DNA of 64,000 bases from NCBI GenBank assembly GCA_963782185.1, contig CAWAJB010000013.1, forward strand, positions 124,001 through 188,000. The letters run 5' to 3'. This stretch comes from RYN-230 sp963782185. Lineage in GTDB: Bacteria > Actinomycetota > Actinomycetes > Streptosporangiales > Streptosporangiaceae. Shown piece by piece: positions 31,685-39,800 of the stretch. Both the position numbers and the translations under genes were made by a program. Each line of letters begins with the position of its first letter. The stretch's first letter is position 1. The notes beneath the pieces were generated by a model that was given only the letters and a program-made list of their open reading frames with translations, searched no databases and was not told where the DNA came from.

Positions 31685-33298
31685 TCAGTTGACGCAGGGA
31701 ATGCCATCCTTGGCGACCACCGCGCCGCCCTGCGGCCCGGCGGGCGGGGCCACGGTCGCGCCGGTGCCGGGCGCGCTGGCGCCCGGCGGGCCTGCGGCCA
31801 GAGCGCCGGGCAGCCCGGCCCGGGCCCCGAGCAGGATCTGCACCCGGCCGGGCCCGAGCGACGCGACCGGAGCCGCGGTCACGCCGAACATCCGGGCGAT
31901 AGCGGCCGCGTTGGCGGATGCGCCCGTGCCATAGCTGACCGAGGTGGCCGTGCGGGCCGCCGTGTTGCCCACGGTTCCGGCCCGGTAGCCGGCCTTGACC
32001 AATGCCGCCGAGATCTGCCCGGCCAGGCCGGTCGAGGGGCCGCCGTTGAGCACGTCCACGGTGGTGGCGGTGCCTGACGGCTTGATGGGCGCGGCCGCGC
32101 GGTGCCGGGCGGGCCGCGGGGCGGGCGCCGGGAAGAAAGCCGCATGGATGATGGACTGGATGCCAGCCACGTCGACCACGTTCGCGTCCTGGCCGTCAAT
32201 GGTTGCGAAGCCCTGGATCGGCAGCGTGCGGAAGGCGATGTTCCCGCTGGTCAGGCCCCGCATCTGAGTGGCGAAGTCGAGCAGGTTCCAGCTCGCGTCG
32301 GTGATCACGTACTGCTTGGCCACCGACAGCAGGGCCGTCACCTTTCCGAGGTCGCTGAGCACTCCCTCGGTCCGCAGCTGGTGCGTCACCGAGTCAATGA
32401 ACGCCTGCTGACGGTGGGTGCGGTCCAGGTCACCGTTGATCAGGCCGTCGCGCTGGCGGACGAACGACAACGCCTGCGCTGCGTCGAGATGCTGGTATCC
32501 CCCGTGGAAGTGCGCACCGGACTTGGGGTCGCGGACCGCGTGGTTGAGGCAGACCTCTACGCCTCCGAACACCTTCGCCAGCTGGTAGAAGCCGTCCAGG
32601 TTGACCTCGGCGAAATGGTCGACGCGCACCCCCGTCAGCTTCTCGACCGTGGCGACGGCGGCCCGGCGCCCGGCCTCGTTGCCGAGGAACGCGAGCTGGT
32701 CCTGCCCCATGGACGGATGCTGCTGCCGGAGCTTCGCCTGCTCGAAGTACATGCTCACGCCGTAGGCCTGGTCGATCTTGCCCACCTGCTGCGGCCCGAC
32801 CGTGCCGGCGAAATGCACCCAGTCGTCACGCGGGATGGAGAAGCCGACCGCCTTCTTGCCGCCGGCGAATATGTGGATGAGGATTAGCGTGTTGGTCGCA
32901 TTTCCGCCGGTGCCGTTTGCCACCGCTTGGGAATTCCCCGCGTGCAGCTTTGCCAGGATGCTCCCGGGCAGGATATTCCCATTCCAGTCCCGGCGGCTTT
33001 CCAGCCCCATCAGCAGGATGTTCTGCGGCCCCGCCGAGGGGCCGCTGGCAATCGCGTGCGAGACGCCGATACTGCCCACGTCACGGATGACCACATAGGA
33101 GAATCCGCTGGCCAGCAGGACCAGCGCCGCCAGGACGCAGGAGGCGAAGTACCAGGTCCTGGCCGTCGGCCCGGGCGGCGGGCCCGTCCTGCCCGGCCTG
33201 GCCGGCGACCCCGGCCGCGCCCCAACGCGCGCCCGGGCCGGCCGGGCGGCCCGGGCCCGGTTATTCCCTGCCTGCCGAAACGACACCCTGCTGCACAT
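31685..33298 (-). CDS. LCP-family (LytR-CpsA-Psr) cell wall polymer ligase with LytR_C domain
   Basis: 537 residues: a basic cytosolic N-terminus, one membrane helix (YFASCVLAALVLLASGFSYV), then the LCP domain outside (about 100-400). The domain shows NTLILIHIFAGGKKAVGFSI, PRDDWVH, VGKIDQAYG, DHFAEVNLDGFYQLAKVFGG, DAAQALSFVRQRDGLINGDL, DRTHRQQ: the Arg and Asp residues that bind the polyprenyl pyrophosphate. A C-terminal LytR_C domain (TTVDVLNGGPSTGLAGQISA) and a Pro/Gly-rich tail follow. LCP proteins attach teichoic acid, arabinogalactan or capsule to peptidoglycan. It is divergent from the DUF6542 protein over 92 bp. Confidence 0.93.
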   Translation of the reverse strand: MCSRVSFRQAGNNRARAARPARARVGARPGSPARPGRTGPPPGPTARTWYFASCVLAALVLLASGFSYVVIRDVGSIGVSHAIASGPSAGPQNILLMGLESRRDWNGNILPGSILAKLHAGNSQAVANGTGGNATNTLILIHIFAGGKKAVGFSIPRDDWVHFAGTVGPQQVGKIDQAYGVSMYFEQAKLRQQHPSMGQDQLAFLGNEAGRRAAVATVEKLTGVRVDHFAEVNLDGFYQLAKVFGGVEVCLNHAVRDPKSGAHFHGGYQHLDAAQALSFVRQRDGLINGDLDRTHRQQAFIDSVTHQLRTEGVLSDLGKVTALLSVAKQYVITDASWNLLDFATQMRGLTSGNIAFRTLPIQGFATIDGQDANVVDVAGIQSIIHAAFFPAPAPRPARHRAAAPIKPSGTATTVDVLNGGPSTGLAGQISAALVKAGYRAGTVGNTAARTATSVSYGTGASANAAAIARMFGVTAAPVASLGPGRVQILLGARAGLPGALAAGPPGASAPGTGATVAPPAGPQGGAVVAKDGIPCVN

Positions 33299-33390
33299 CG
33301 CCCCCCCGGGGATGGCTTGCTACCATTGCGGCGAAGGTTACCCCCGCTCTTCCTTCACTAAAACAGCGTCGGCTAAACCTTTAGGGAAAG

Positions 33391-34098
33391 ATGTTCGAGC
33401 GACCGGGGAACAAAACGGATTCCGGCCCGCAGTATGACGGCGGGCCGGGGGGTAATACGGGTGCAGGCAGGCGCGGTCCGGAGGCCCGCCCGCCGCACCG
33501 CGGCCGGCGGCCGCCGCCGGGCCGCCCGCGCCGCCGGCTGGGCACGCGCCGCCGGCTGGGCACGCGCCGCCGGCTGGGCACGCGCCACTGGCCAGGGATG
33601 CTCTACTGGCTCAGCCGCCCGCGCCACTGGCCAGGGATGCGCCACTGGCTCAGCCGCCCGCGCCACTGGCCAGGGATGCGCCACTGGCCGCGGCGCCCAC
33701 GTCACTGGCTGGGCACGCGCCCCGGGCGGATGGGGATCGGCTTCGTCATCGGCGGGACCGCCACGGGCCTACTCGTCACGCTGCTGGCGGGCCTGGGGCC
33801 AGGCACCGTGCTCGGCATCTTCCTGCTCGCCGGGACAGCGGCCGGGGCCCTGGCCGTGCGCCCGCGGGCCGGCTACCTGCTGATCCCGGTGCCGCCGCTG
33901 GCCTACCTGGTCGCGGCGACCCTGGCCGGGCTGGTCCACGACCGGGCCGCCGACTCATCTCACACCGCGCTGGCGATCAGCGCCGCCCAGTGGATGGCCA
34001 GCGGATTCCTCGCGATGACCGCGGCGACGCTGCTGGCCATCGTGGTGGCCGCGGTCCGCTGGGCGGCGGGGCGGCGGCGTCCGGGACTGAATCATTAG
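33391..34098 (+). CDS. DUF6542-like membrane protein with Arg/Trp tandem repeats
   Basis: 235 residues. Residues about 115-225 hold four hydrophobic helices (IGFVIGGTATGLLVTLLAGL, VLGIFLLAGTAAGALAVRP, LIPVPPLAYLVAATLAGLV, ASGFLAMTAATLLAIVVAAV), matching the DUF6542 arrangement. The N-terminal 110 residues are very basic. They contain three RRLGTR units encoded by an 18-bp repeat (33530-33583) and three copies of a 13-residue RHWPGM-type unit encoded by a 39-bp repeat (33584-33700). The repeat region is probably cytosolic and could touch membrane lipid or polymer. AGGGAAAG immediately precedes the ATG. It is divergent from the LCP ligase. Confidence 0.7.
   Translation: MFERPGNKTDSGPQYDGGPGGNTGAGRRGPEARPPHRGRRPPPGRPRRRLGTRRRLGTRRRLGTRHWPGMLYWLSRPRHWPGMRHWLSRPRHWPGMRHWPRRPRHWLGTRPGRMGIGFVIGGTATGLLVTLLAGLGPGTVLGIFLLAGTAAGALAVRPRAGYLLIPVPPLAYLVAATLAGLVHDRAADSSHTALAISAAQWMASGFLAMTAATLLAIVVAAVRWAAGRRRPGLNH
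33530..33700 (+). repeat. nested tandem repeats (3 x 18 bp, then 3 x 39 bp) in the DUF6542 gene
   Basis: GCCGCCGGCTGGGCACGC three times exactly, directly followed by three 39-bp units beginning GCCACTGGCCAGGGATGC. Both unit lengths are multiples of three, so the frame is kept. Confidence 0.92.
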
Positions 34099-34185
34099 GG
34101 TTCGCCGGGCGCGCGGCCGAACCGTTGATCCCCCGGCGTCACCCGCCATACGCTGACCGCACCGCTTGCGGGCCCAAGCGGCCTC

Positions 34186-34219
34186 GTATGCCCAGGTAAA
34201 ACTAGTATGCCCAGGTAAA
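34186..34219 (+). promoter_or_regulatory. two 15-bp direct repeats before the heme-binding protein gene
   Basis: GTATGCCCAGGTAAA at 34186-34200 and 34205-34219, 19 bp apart, immediately upstream of the AGAGGAG ribosome site. They may be a tandem operator in the leader. A small hairpin (CGCTTG/CAAGCG, 34163-34180) lies just before them. Confidence 0.45.
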
Positions 34220-34230
34220 GAGGAGTCGAC

Positions 34231-34656
34231 GTGACGCTGCCCTTCCTGGATGCCCGGATCCTCGCCGACGGCACCCTGGAACTCGGGCAGGCGCTGAGCA
34301 TCGCGGTCGTGGACTACGGCGGCGTCGTCATGCTGATCGAGCGGATGGACGGAGCACGGCCGATGACTCCGGACATCGCCTTGTCGAAGGCATACTCGGC
34401 GGCGGTCATGCGGCGGCCGACCGAAATGCTGGAAAACTGGCAGAACGCCGATCCTGTCTTCTTCACCCCAGTCGGCCGCATCGGCCAGCGTCCCATCGGG
34501 GCCACTAAGGGCGGATACACCCTCAAGCGTGACGGCGCGATCCTGGGCGGTATCGGGATCTCCGGAGGCAGCCCCGACGAGGACCAGGAGATCTGCGGGG
34601 ACAATGGAGCCGACGCTCGTCTCCGTCAAGCCCGGGCAGTCCTTGCGGTGCGATGA
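34231..34656 (+). CDS. GlcG/HbpS-type (DUF336) heme-binding protein, altered C-terminus
   Basis: 141 residues from GTG 34231 (AGAGGAG five bases upstream). Residues about 15-120 match the GlcG/HbpS fold: GQALSIAVVDYGGVVMLIER, MDGARPMTPDIALSKAYSAA, VMRRPTEML, KRDGAILGGIGISGGSPDED. Family members bind heme or act as small accessory proteins in catabolic operons. The normal last helix after DEDQEIC is replaced by GDNGADARLRQARAVLAVR. That tail runs into the aldehyde dehydrogenase remnant read in another frame, so a deletion probably trimmed the 3' end. The core may still fold. Confidence 0.75.
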   Translation: MTLPFLDARILADGTLELGQALSIAVVDYGGVVMLIERMDGARPMTPDIALSKAYSAAVMRRPTEMLENWQNADPVFFTPVGRIGQRPIGATKGGYTLKRDGAILGGIGISGGSPDEDQEICGDNGADARLRQARAVLAVR

Positions 34657-34864
34657 GGTGTTCGGCCCGGTGATGGCGGTCCGCCCGGTCGCCTGGTACG
34701 ACGAGGCGGAGCAGGTAACGGCCGACCTGCCCGCATCCGGGCGCAATGTGCACCACCCGTTCCGCGGCTTCCGCGACTCCGGGTCTCCCTTCAAGGAGCA
34801 GGGCGCGCCCGGGCTCCGCTTCTACACCCGGGTCAAGACGGCCGCGGCCCGGTTCGCATCATGA
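34605..34864 (+). pseudogene. C-terminal remnant of an aldehyde dehydrogenase
   Basis: In the frame ending at 34864: EPTLVSVKPGQSLRCDEVFG with PVMAVRPVAWYDEAEQV, then HHPFRGFRDSGSPFKEQGAP and GLRFYTRVKTAAARF. These are the 'EE-x-FGP' and the C-terminal segments of ketoglutarate-semialdehyde-type dehydrogenases. They are brought together by a deletion of roughly 60 residues near 34725. The catalytic Cys and NAD domain are absent. Its stop overlaps the ATG of lhgO by 4 bp, so the two belonged to one operon. Confidence 0.7.
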
Positions 34865-36066
34865 CGCAAGCGAGCCCCGGCCACCCCGTCGGCGTCGTCG
34901 GGGCGGGCCTGATCGGCCTGGCCGTGGCCCGGCAGTTGGCGCAGTCGCACGTTCCCGTGCTGGTCTTCGAAAAGGAAGCCACCGTCGCGCAGCACCAGTC
35001 GGGGCACAATTCCGGGGTCGTGCACGCCGGAATCTACTACCAGCCCGGCTCGGCCAAGGCGACGATGTGCCGGCGCGGGGTCCAACTGCTCAGCGCGTAC
35101 TGCGCGGACCGGCGGCTGCCCTGGGAGGCTCGCGGGAAGCTGGTGGTCGCCCGGGACGGGGCCGAGACCGCGAAGCTGCGGGAGATCGAGCACCGGGCGG
35201 CCGCCAACGGTGTCCCTGGCGTGCGCTGGCTGGACACGGCGGAGATCCGTGAGCTGGAACCGGAGATCACCGGGGAGGCCGCACTGCTGTCGCCGACCAC
35301 GGCCATCGTCGACTACCCGGCGATCGCGCGCTCGTTCGCGTACGACGTCACTGGGCTCGGCGGGCAGGTGCTGACGGGCACGCCGGTGACCGGGGTGCAC
35401 CGCCGCGGCGACAGCGTGGAGGTCAGCACACCCACCGGGGCGCACCGGCTGTCCCGGCTGGTCATCTGCGCCGGGCTGCAGTCCGACCTGCTCGCGGCCA
35501 GGGCCGGGGACGTGGCCGCCCCGGAGATCATCCCCTTCCGCGGCGAGTACCTCCGGCTGCGCCCGCACGCGCTCGGTCGGGTCCGGCACCTGATCTACCC
35601 GGTACCGGATCCGGCCTACCCGTTTCTCGGCGTCCACTTGACCCCCCGGATCGATGGCGAGGCCGACATCGGCCCGAACGCGGTACTCGCCCTGGCGCGG
35701 GAAGGCTACCGCCGCCGCGACGTATCCGCCGCTCAGCTGACCCGCCTGGCCCGGTCCACCGCCTTCCGCCGGCTGGCGCGGCAGAACTGGCGGGCGGGCC
35801 TGCAGGAGATGCGCGGTTCGGTGTCGCGGCGGGCCTTCCTGGCCGAGGCCCGTACCTACCTGCCCTGGCTGGAACCCGGCGATGTGATGCCGGCGCCGTC
35901 TGGGGTGCGCGCCCAGGCGGTGGATCCCGACGGATCACTAGTCGATGACTTCCGCGTTCACCGGATCGGCCCGGTGACCACGGTCCGCAACGCCCCGTCA
36001 CCAGCCGCCACGGCGTCCCTGGCGATCGCCGAACACATCGTCGCCAAGCTTTGGATCCCCTTGTAG
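34861..36066 (+). CDS. lhgO: L-2-hydroxyglutarate oxidase
   Basis: 401 residues of the DAO-type flavoprotein family: GVVGAGLIGLAVARQLAQSH (FAD Rossmann motif, near residue 11), HQSGHNSGVVHAGIYYQPGS, DTAEIRELEPEI, CAGLQSDLLAA, PFRGEYLRLRP, YPFLGVHLTPRIDGEADIGP and APSGVRAQAVDPDGSLVDDF. The 'HNSGVVHAGIYY' and 'FLGVHLT' motifs are those of LhgO, which oxidises L-2-hydroxyglutarate to 2-oxoglutarate and feeds electrons to quinone. The preceding semialdehyde dehydrogenase remnant and DUF336 protein suggest a former C5-dicarboxylate catabolic operon. Confidence 0.93.
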   Translation: MTQASPGHPVGVVGAGLIGLAVARQLAQSHVPVLVFEKEATVAQHQSGHNSGVVHAGIYYQPGSAKATMCRRGVQLLSAYCADRRLPWEARGKLVVARDGAETAKLREIEHRAAANGVPGVRWLDTAEIRELEPEITGEAALLSPTTAIVDYPAIARSFAYDVTGLGGQVLTGTPVTGVHRRGDSVEVSTPTGAHRLSRLVICAGLQSDLLAARAGDVAAPEIIPFRGEYLRLRPHALGRVRHLIYPVPDPAYPFLGVHLTPRIDGEADIGPNAVLALAREGYRRRDVSAAQLTRLARSTAFRRLARQNWRAGLQEMRGSVSRRAFLAEARTYLPWLEPGDVMPAPSGVRAQAVDPDGSLVDDFRVHRIGPVTTVRNAPSPAATASLAIAEHIVAKLWIPL

Positions 36067-36364
36067 TACGGGAAGACAGCCATTCCACGTTCGGTCTTCC
36101 AGGGCCGGGCGGACACCGACGCCAATGCCGGCGGCCTGCCGCCATCTCCGGGCGCGGAGTAGTCCGGTGCCTGGCTCGGCCGCCCGCTACGTGAGCCAGT
36201 ACGAACGCCTGTGGGGGGCCGGCTAGCCGAGCCGGAGCGGTCGGCTAGCCAGGACCTGGTCACTGGCTGAGTTTGCCTTCTCAGTATGCGCAAAATTGCC
36301 CGGGTAGCCTTTCATGGGAGCCACAGAAAGATCGTTAAGGAGCGGTAAAGCATCGCCGCCCAGC
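36067..36364. other. intergenic region, about 300 bp
   Basis: No gene recognised. CGGCTAGCC occurs twice (near 36220 and 36239) and can form a short hairpin with flanking GC bases after lhgO. A consensus AAGGAG (36338-36343) has no start codon at a suitable distance. Confidence 0.4.
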
Positions 36365-37717
36365 ATGGCGAGCATGCATACCACCGACTGCTCAGTCCGG
36401 ACCGGGCCCGGTGCGCGGACGGCACCGATCCCGTGGAAGGCGCAGGCCGAGATCGTGATCCCGGTCCGCAACGAGGAACGTGATCTCGGGCCGGCCGTCC
36501 GGCGGCTGCGCGCCTATTGTGATGACTGCTTTCCTTTTACGGCGCGGATCACCATCGCCGACAATGGGAGCACCGATCGCACCTGGGCCCGCGCCCAGGA
36601 CCTGGCGAACGAACTCCCTTTGGTGCGCGCCGCCCGCATCGAGCGGCCCAGCCGCGGCGGGGCGCTTCGCTCGATCTGGTCGGGCAGCGACGCCGACGTC
36701 GTCGCCTACATGGACGTGGACCTGTCCACCGACCTGAGCGCGCTGCTGCCGCTGGTCGCCCCTCTGGTGTCGGGGCACAGTGATGTGGCGATCGGAACCC
36801 GGCTGGCGCGCGGTTCGCGGGTGGTCCGGGGCCCGAAGCGCGAGATCGTCTCCCGCTGTTACAACCTGCTGCTGCACGCGTCCCTCGGCACGCGCTTCTC
36901 CGACGCGCAGTGCGGGTTCAAGGCGGTGCGCGCCGACGCGGCCCAGTCGCTGCTGCCGCTCACCACGGACACGGGCTGGTTCTTCGACACGGAACTGCTC
37001 GTGCTCGCGGAGCGGGCCGGGCTGCGCATCCACGAGATCCCGGTGGACTGGATCGACGATCCCGACTCGCGGGTCAACCTCGTCGCCACGGCCCTGGGCG
37101 ACCTGCGCGGCATCCTGCGGCTCGGCACCGGCCTGGCCCGCGGCACGATCGTGGTTCCCGAGCTGCGCGGTGCGCAGCCGCAGCCGCCGGGTGAGTACGC
37201 GGACCGGCGCCCGCGGCGGGCCGGGTGGCGGCACGGGCGGGGGCCGCGAGGGTGGCCCGGGCAGGGCAGGCCGGCGTCTCGCCGCCCAGCTGGTGAGCTT
37301 CGTCCTGATCGGCGTGGCCAGCACCGTGGCCTATGTGCAGCTGTACCTGCTCCTGCGCGGCGCCGTGGCCGCGCAGGCCGCCAACGCCATCAGCCTGCTG
37401 CTGACCGCCGTGGCCAACACCGCGGTCAACCGGCGGGTGACGTTCGGCATCCGGGGCCGGCGGCATGCCGCGCGGCATCAGGTGCGCGGCCTGATCGCGT
37501 TCGGCATCGGCCTCGCGCTCACCTCCGGCGCCCTGGCCGCCCTGCACGCCAGCACCCCCCAGGCAGGGCGCACCGCAGAGCTCACCGTGCTCGTGGCGGC
37601 CAACCTGACGGCCACGCTGGTGCGTTTCGGCCTCTACCGCACCTGGGTCTTCCGCCATCCCCCGGAATCGTCTCGACGCCGCCCCCCGGGACAGTCGCGG
37701 GACGGAGCCTGCCCTGA
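36365..37717 (+). pseudogene. bifunctional GT2 glycosyltransferase/GtrA flippase, one frameshift
   Basis: Residues 1 to about 270 are a GT2 enzyme of the dolichol-phosphate mannosyltransferase type: AEIVIPVRNEERDL, ITIADNGSTDRTW, VVAYMDVDLSTDLSALLPLV (DxD), FSDAQCGFKAVRADAAQSLL, GWFFDTELLVLAERAGLRIH. From about 37280 the other frame encodes a GtrA domain with four helices (LVSFVLIGVASTVAYVQLYL, NAISLLLTAVANTAVNRRVT, GLIAFGIGLALTSGALAALH, NLTATLVRFGLYRTWVFR). A natural GT2-GtrA fusion occurs widely in actinobacteria, so a one-base indel between about 37190 and 37290 has split it here. As sequenced, the GT2 part would be made with a nonsense tail ending at 37717. Role: polyprenyl-phosphate sugar synthesis and flipping. 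Confidence 0.75.
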
Positions 37718-37940
37718 TCACCGCATCGCGCGCCTCGGTCCGTGGAACGTCCCCGGCCGCTACGGCTGGGCCGGCGGCACCGGCACCTCGGCGCACATCG
37801 TGCCGTCCACTGGCACGGTGGCTATTCTGCCGCCCAGGTGGCCGCCGGCAGCCCGGTCCCGCCCGAGTGGATGCGGGGCTTCTGGCGGTACGCGGCGCGC
37901 GTCGGCTGACGCGACGACGTCCGAGGCGTCCCGGGCCGGG

Positions 37941-38807
37941 TCAGTCGAAGTTGTTCTTGCGGCCCTCGCGCACGTAATCGACCGTCGACCTGATGTGCTG
38001 CTCGCCGTGCACGGCCCGCTTCTTGGCGATGTGGCCGAACATCTGGATCCCGAACCCGCCGTCGAGGTCGCCAGCGATCCGCTGCTTCCAGGGGCGCCGG
38101 ACGATCTGGGTGGTGAGCCGGCGGGTGGTGCGGGGCTGGGTCATGATGTGGTCGGCGATCTGGTAGGCACGGCTGATGAGATCGCCGCGGGGTATCACCT
38201 CGTTGACCATCCCCCAGTCCAGGGCCTGCTGGGCACTGATCGCCTCGCCGGTGAGCAGGGCATAGGCGGCCCGCTTCACGCCGAGCAGTTCCTGGAACGC
38301 GTTGTGGATGCCGTCGGCCGGCACGGAGCCGATGTCGTAATGCAGGTCGAACAGGGTGGCGTCGTCGGCGGCGAGGGTGATATCGCACATGAGCACGATC
38401 TCGGTGTGGAAGCCAGGCCCGTTGAGCAGCCCGATGGTGGGGATCTCCAGGTCGTTGACCAGGGCGCTGACGTTGATCCGCCCGTCCTTGTAGGCGTACT
38501 CATAGGCCCAGTACTCCATGTCGGCCTCCTCCAGGGCGAATCCCCCGGGATCGGAGCTCATCATGAACTCCGCCCCCGACCCGGTGAGGATCAGCACCTC
38601 GTTTTCGGGGTCCGCGCCGACCGTCCTCAGCATCTGGCCGAGCGAGCGGTGGTTCTGCACGCTGAGCTGGACCGGGCCGCCCAGGGTGTGCGCGGCGACG
38701 AGCAGGACCCCGTCGTCGCGGCGTTCCATGCGGTAGAAATCCTTGAACGTCTCCCGGTACTCCTCGAAGCGCGGGCCGGGAACGAATTCCTGTAGTGACA
38801 TGGTCAT
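37941..38807 (-). CDS. crotonase-fold enzyme, 6-oxocamphor hydrolase-like
   Basis: 288 residues, enoyl-CoA hydratase/isomerase superfamily: VLLVAAHTLGGPVQLSVQNH, VLILTGSGAEFMMSSDPGGF, IPTIGLLNGPGFHTEIVLMC, DITLAADDATLFDLHYDIGS, VPADGIHNAFQELLGVKRAA and LLTGEAISAQQALDWGMVNE. The oxyanion-hole segments lack the usual CoA-enzyme consensus (GADL/GGG). The 'PADGIHNAFQELLG ... R-x-x-Y-x-LLTGE' pattern resembles beta-diketone hydrolases such as 6-oxocamphor hydrolase, which cleave C-C bonds by a retro-Claisen reaction without CoA. It is the last gene of the transketolase operon, 54 bp after the dehydrogenase. The substrate is unknown. Confidence 0.85.
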   Translation of the reverse strand: MTMSLQEFVPGPRFEEYRETFKDFYRMERRDDGVLLVAAHTLGGPVQLSVQNHRSLGQMLRTVGADPENEVLILTGSGAEFMMSSDPGGFALEEADMEYWAYEYAYKDGRINVSALVNDLEIPTIGLLNGPGFHTEIVLMCDITLAADDATLFDLHYDIGSVPADGIHNAFQELLGVKRAAYALLTGEAISAQQALDWGMVNEVIPRGDLISRAYQIADHIMTQPRTTRRLTTQIVRRPWKQRIAGDLDGGFGIQMFGHIAKKRAVHGEQHIRSTVDYVREGRKNNFD

Positions 38808-38861
38808 TCCTTCAGCGTGGCGGGTAGCGGGACGGGCCCCGGGAGGGCCGGGGGACGGGCA

Positions 38862-39764
38862 TCACGGTCCGGGCTGCTCCCCCAGCGCCGCCCCACGGGC
38901 CTGCAGGTCGTAGAGGGACAGGAAGTCCTCGTGGCGCAGCCCGCTGCCGATGGCGGACTGGATGAGCTGGTACACGGTGGCCCCGACCGGCATCGGCACC
39001 TCCAGGGACCGGGCCGCGTCCAGCCCGAGGTCGAAGTCCTTGCGCAGCAGCTCGGTGGTGAACGTCGGGGTCCAGTCCCGCTTGACCAGCTCGCCGGTGC
39101 GCTTACGGACCCAGTCGGATCCCAGCACGGTGCCACCGAGGAACTCCAGGAACGCGGCCCGGTCGGTGCCGCCCTTCTCGGCCAGGGTCGTCACCTCGAC
39201 CAGGGCCTGGACCATCATCCCGAGATACAGGTTGGCGCACAGCTTCACCAGCCGGCTCTGCTCGTCCTCACCCGCGTGCACGGCAACCTTCGCCATCTCC
39301 TCGAGGAAGGGCCTGACCTCGCCGAAGACATCGGCCGGGCCGGACGCGACGATGCACGCACCCCCTTCGGCGACGACGTGGGCGTTGCCGCTGACCGGGG
39401 CCGCGAGGAAGCCTGCGCCCGCGCTGGTCGCGGCCTGGCGCACGCGCACCGAGGCGGCAGCGGACACGGTCGAGCAGTCCACGATGGTGCCCGGCAGGCG
39501 GTCCCCGCTGAGCAGCCCGTGCTCCCCGCAGACCACCTCCTCCAGGTCAGCCGGGCCAGACACCATCACGAAGACGATGTCGCAGCCACCCAGGTCGGTG
39601 ATCCGCTCGACAGCCCGCGCTCCCCTGGCCACCAGCGGCCCGGTCTTGGACCGCGTCCGGTTCCACACCGACACCTGCTCACCGGCGTCGATCAGGCGGC
39701 CGGCCATGGCCGCGCCCATCCGGCCCGTGCCGAGCCAGCCGAGGCTCCGGGCGTTCGTGTTCAT
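38862..39764 (-). CDS. NAD(P)-dependent 3-hydroxyisobutyrate/GLYR-type dehydrogenase
   Basis: 300 residues of the beta-hydroxyacid dehydrogenase family: LGWLGTGRMGAAMAGRLIDA (Rossmann), IVFVMVSGPADLEEVVCG, IVDCSTVSAAASVRVRQ, LAAPVSGNAHVVAEGGACIV and LVKLCANLYLGMMVQALVEV, with the catalytic Lys and Asn. KDFDLGLDAARSLEVPMPVG is the typical C-terminal motif. It oxidises a beta-hydroxy acid or reduces a tartronate-semialdehyde-like compound. It starts 37 bp after the transketolase C-subunit stop, inside the operon. Confidence 0.92.
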   Translation of the reverse strand: MNTNARSLGWLGTGRMGAAMAGRLIDAGEQVSVWNRTRSKTGPLVARGARAVERITDLGGCDIVFVMVSGPADLEEVVCGEHGLLSGDRLPGTIVDCSTVSAAASVRVRQAATSAGAGFLAAPVSGNAHVVAEGGACIVASGPADVFGEVRPFLEEMAKVAVHAGEDEQSRLVKLCANLYLGMMVQALVEVTTLAEKGGTDRAAFLEFLGGTVLGSDWVRKRTGELVKRDWTPTFTTELLRKDFDLGLDAARSLEVPMPVGATVYQLIQSAIGSGLRHEDFLSLYDLQARGAALGEQPGP

Positions 39765-39800
39765 GCGTGCTCCTCGACGGGGTTGCTGGGCAGTGGCTGG

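Noticed and set aside
36365..37717. The 467-codon open frame (from 36314) as one intact protein
   Set aside because: After about residue 290 it is Arg/Pro-rich nonsense, while the overlapping frame encodes a clear GtrA domain; a frameshift explains both.
37941..38807. Ordinary enoyl-CoA hydratase of beta-oxidation
   Set aside because: The two catalytic Glu positions and the usual GADL/GGG oxyanion segments are not in the expected form, and the operon context differs.
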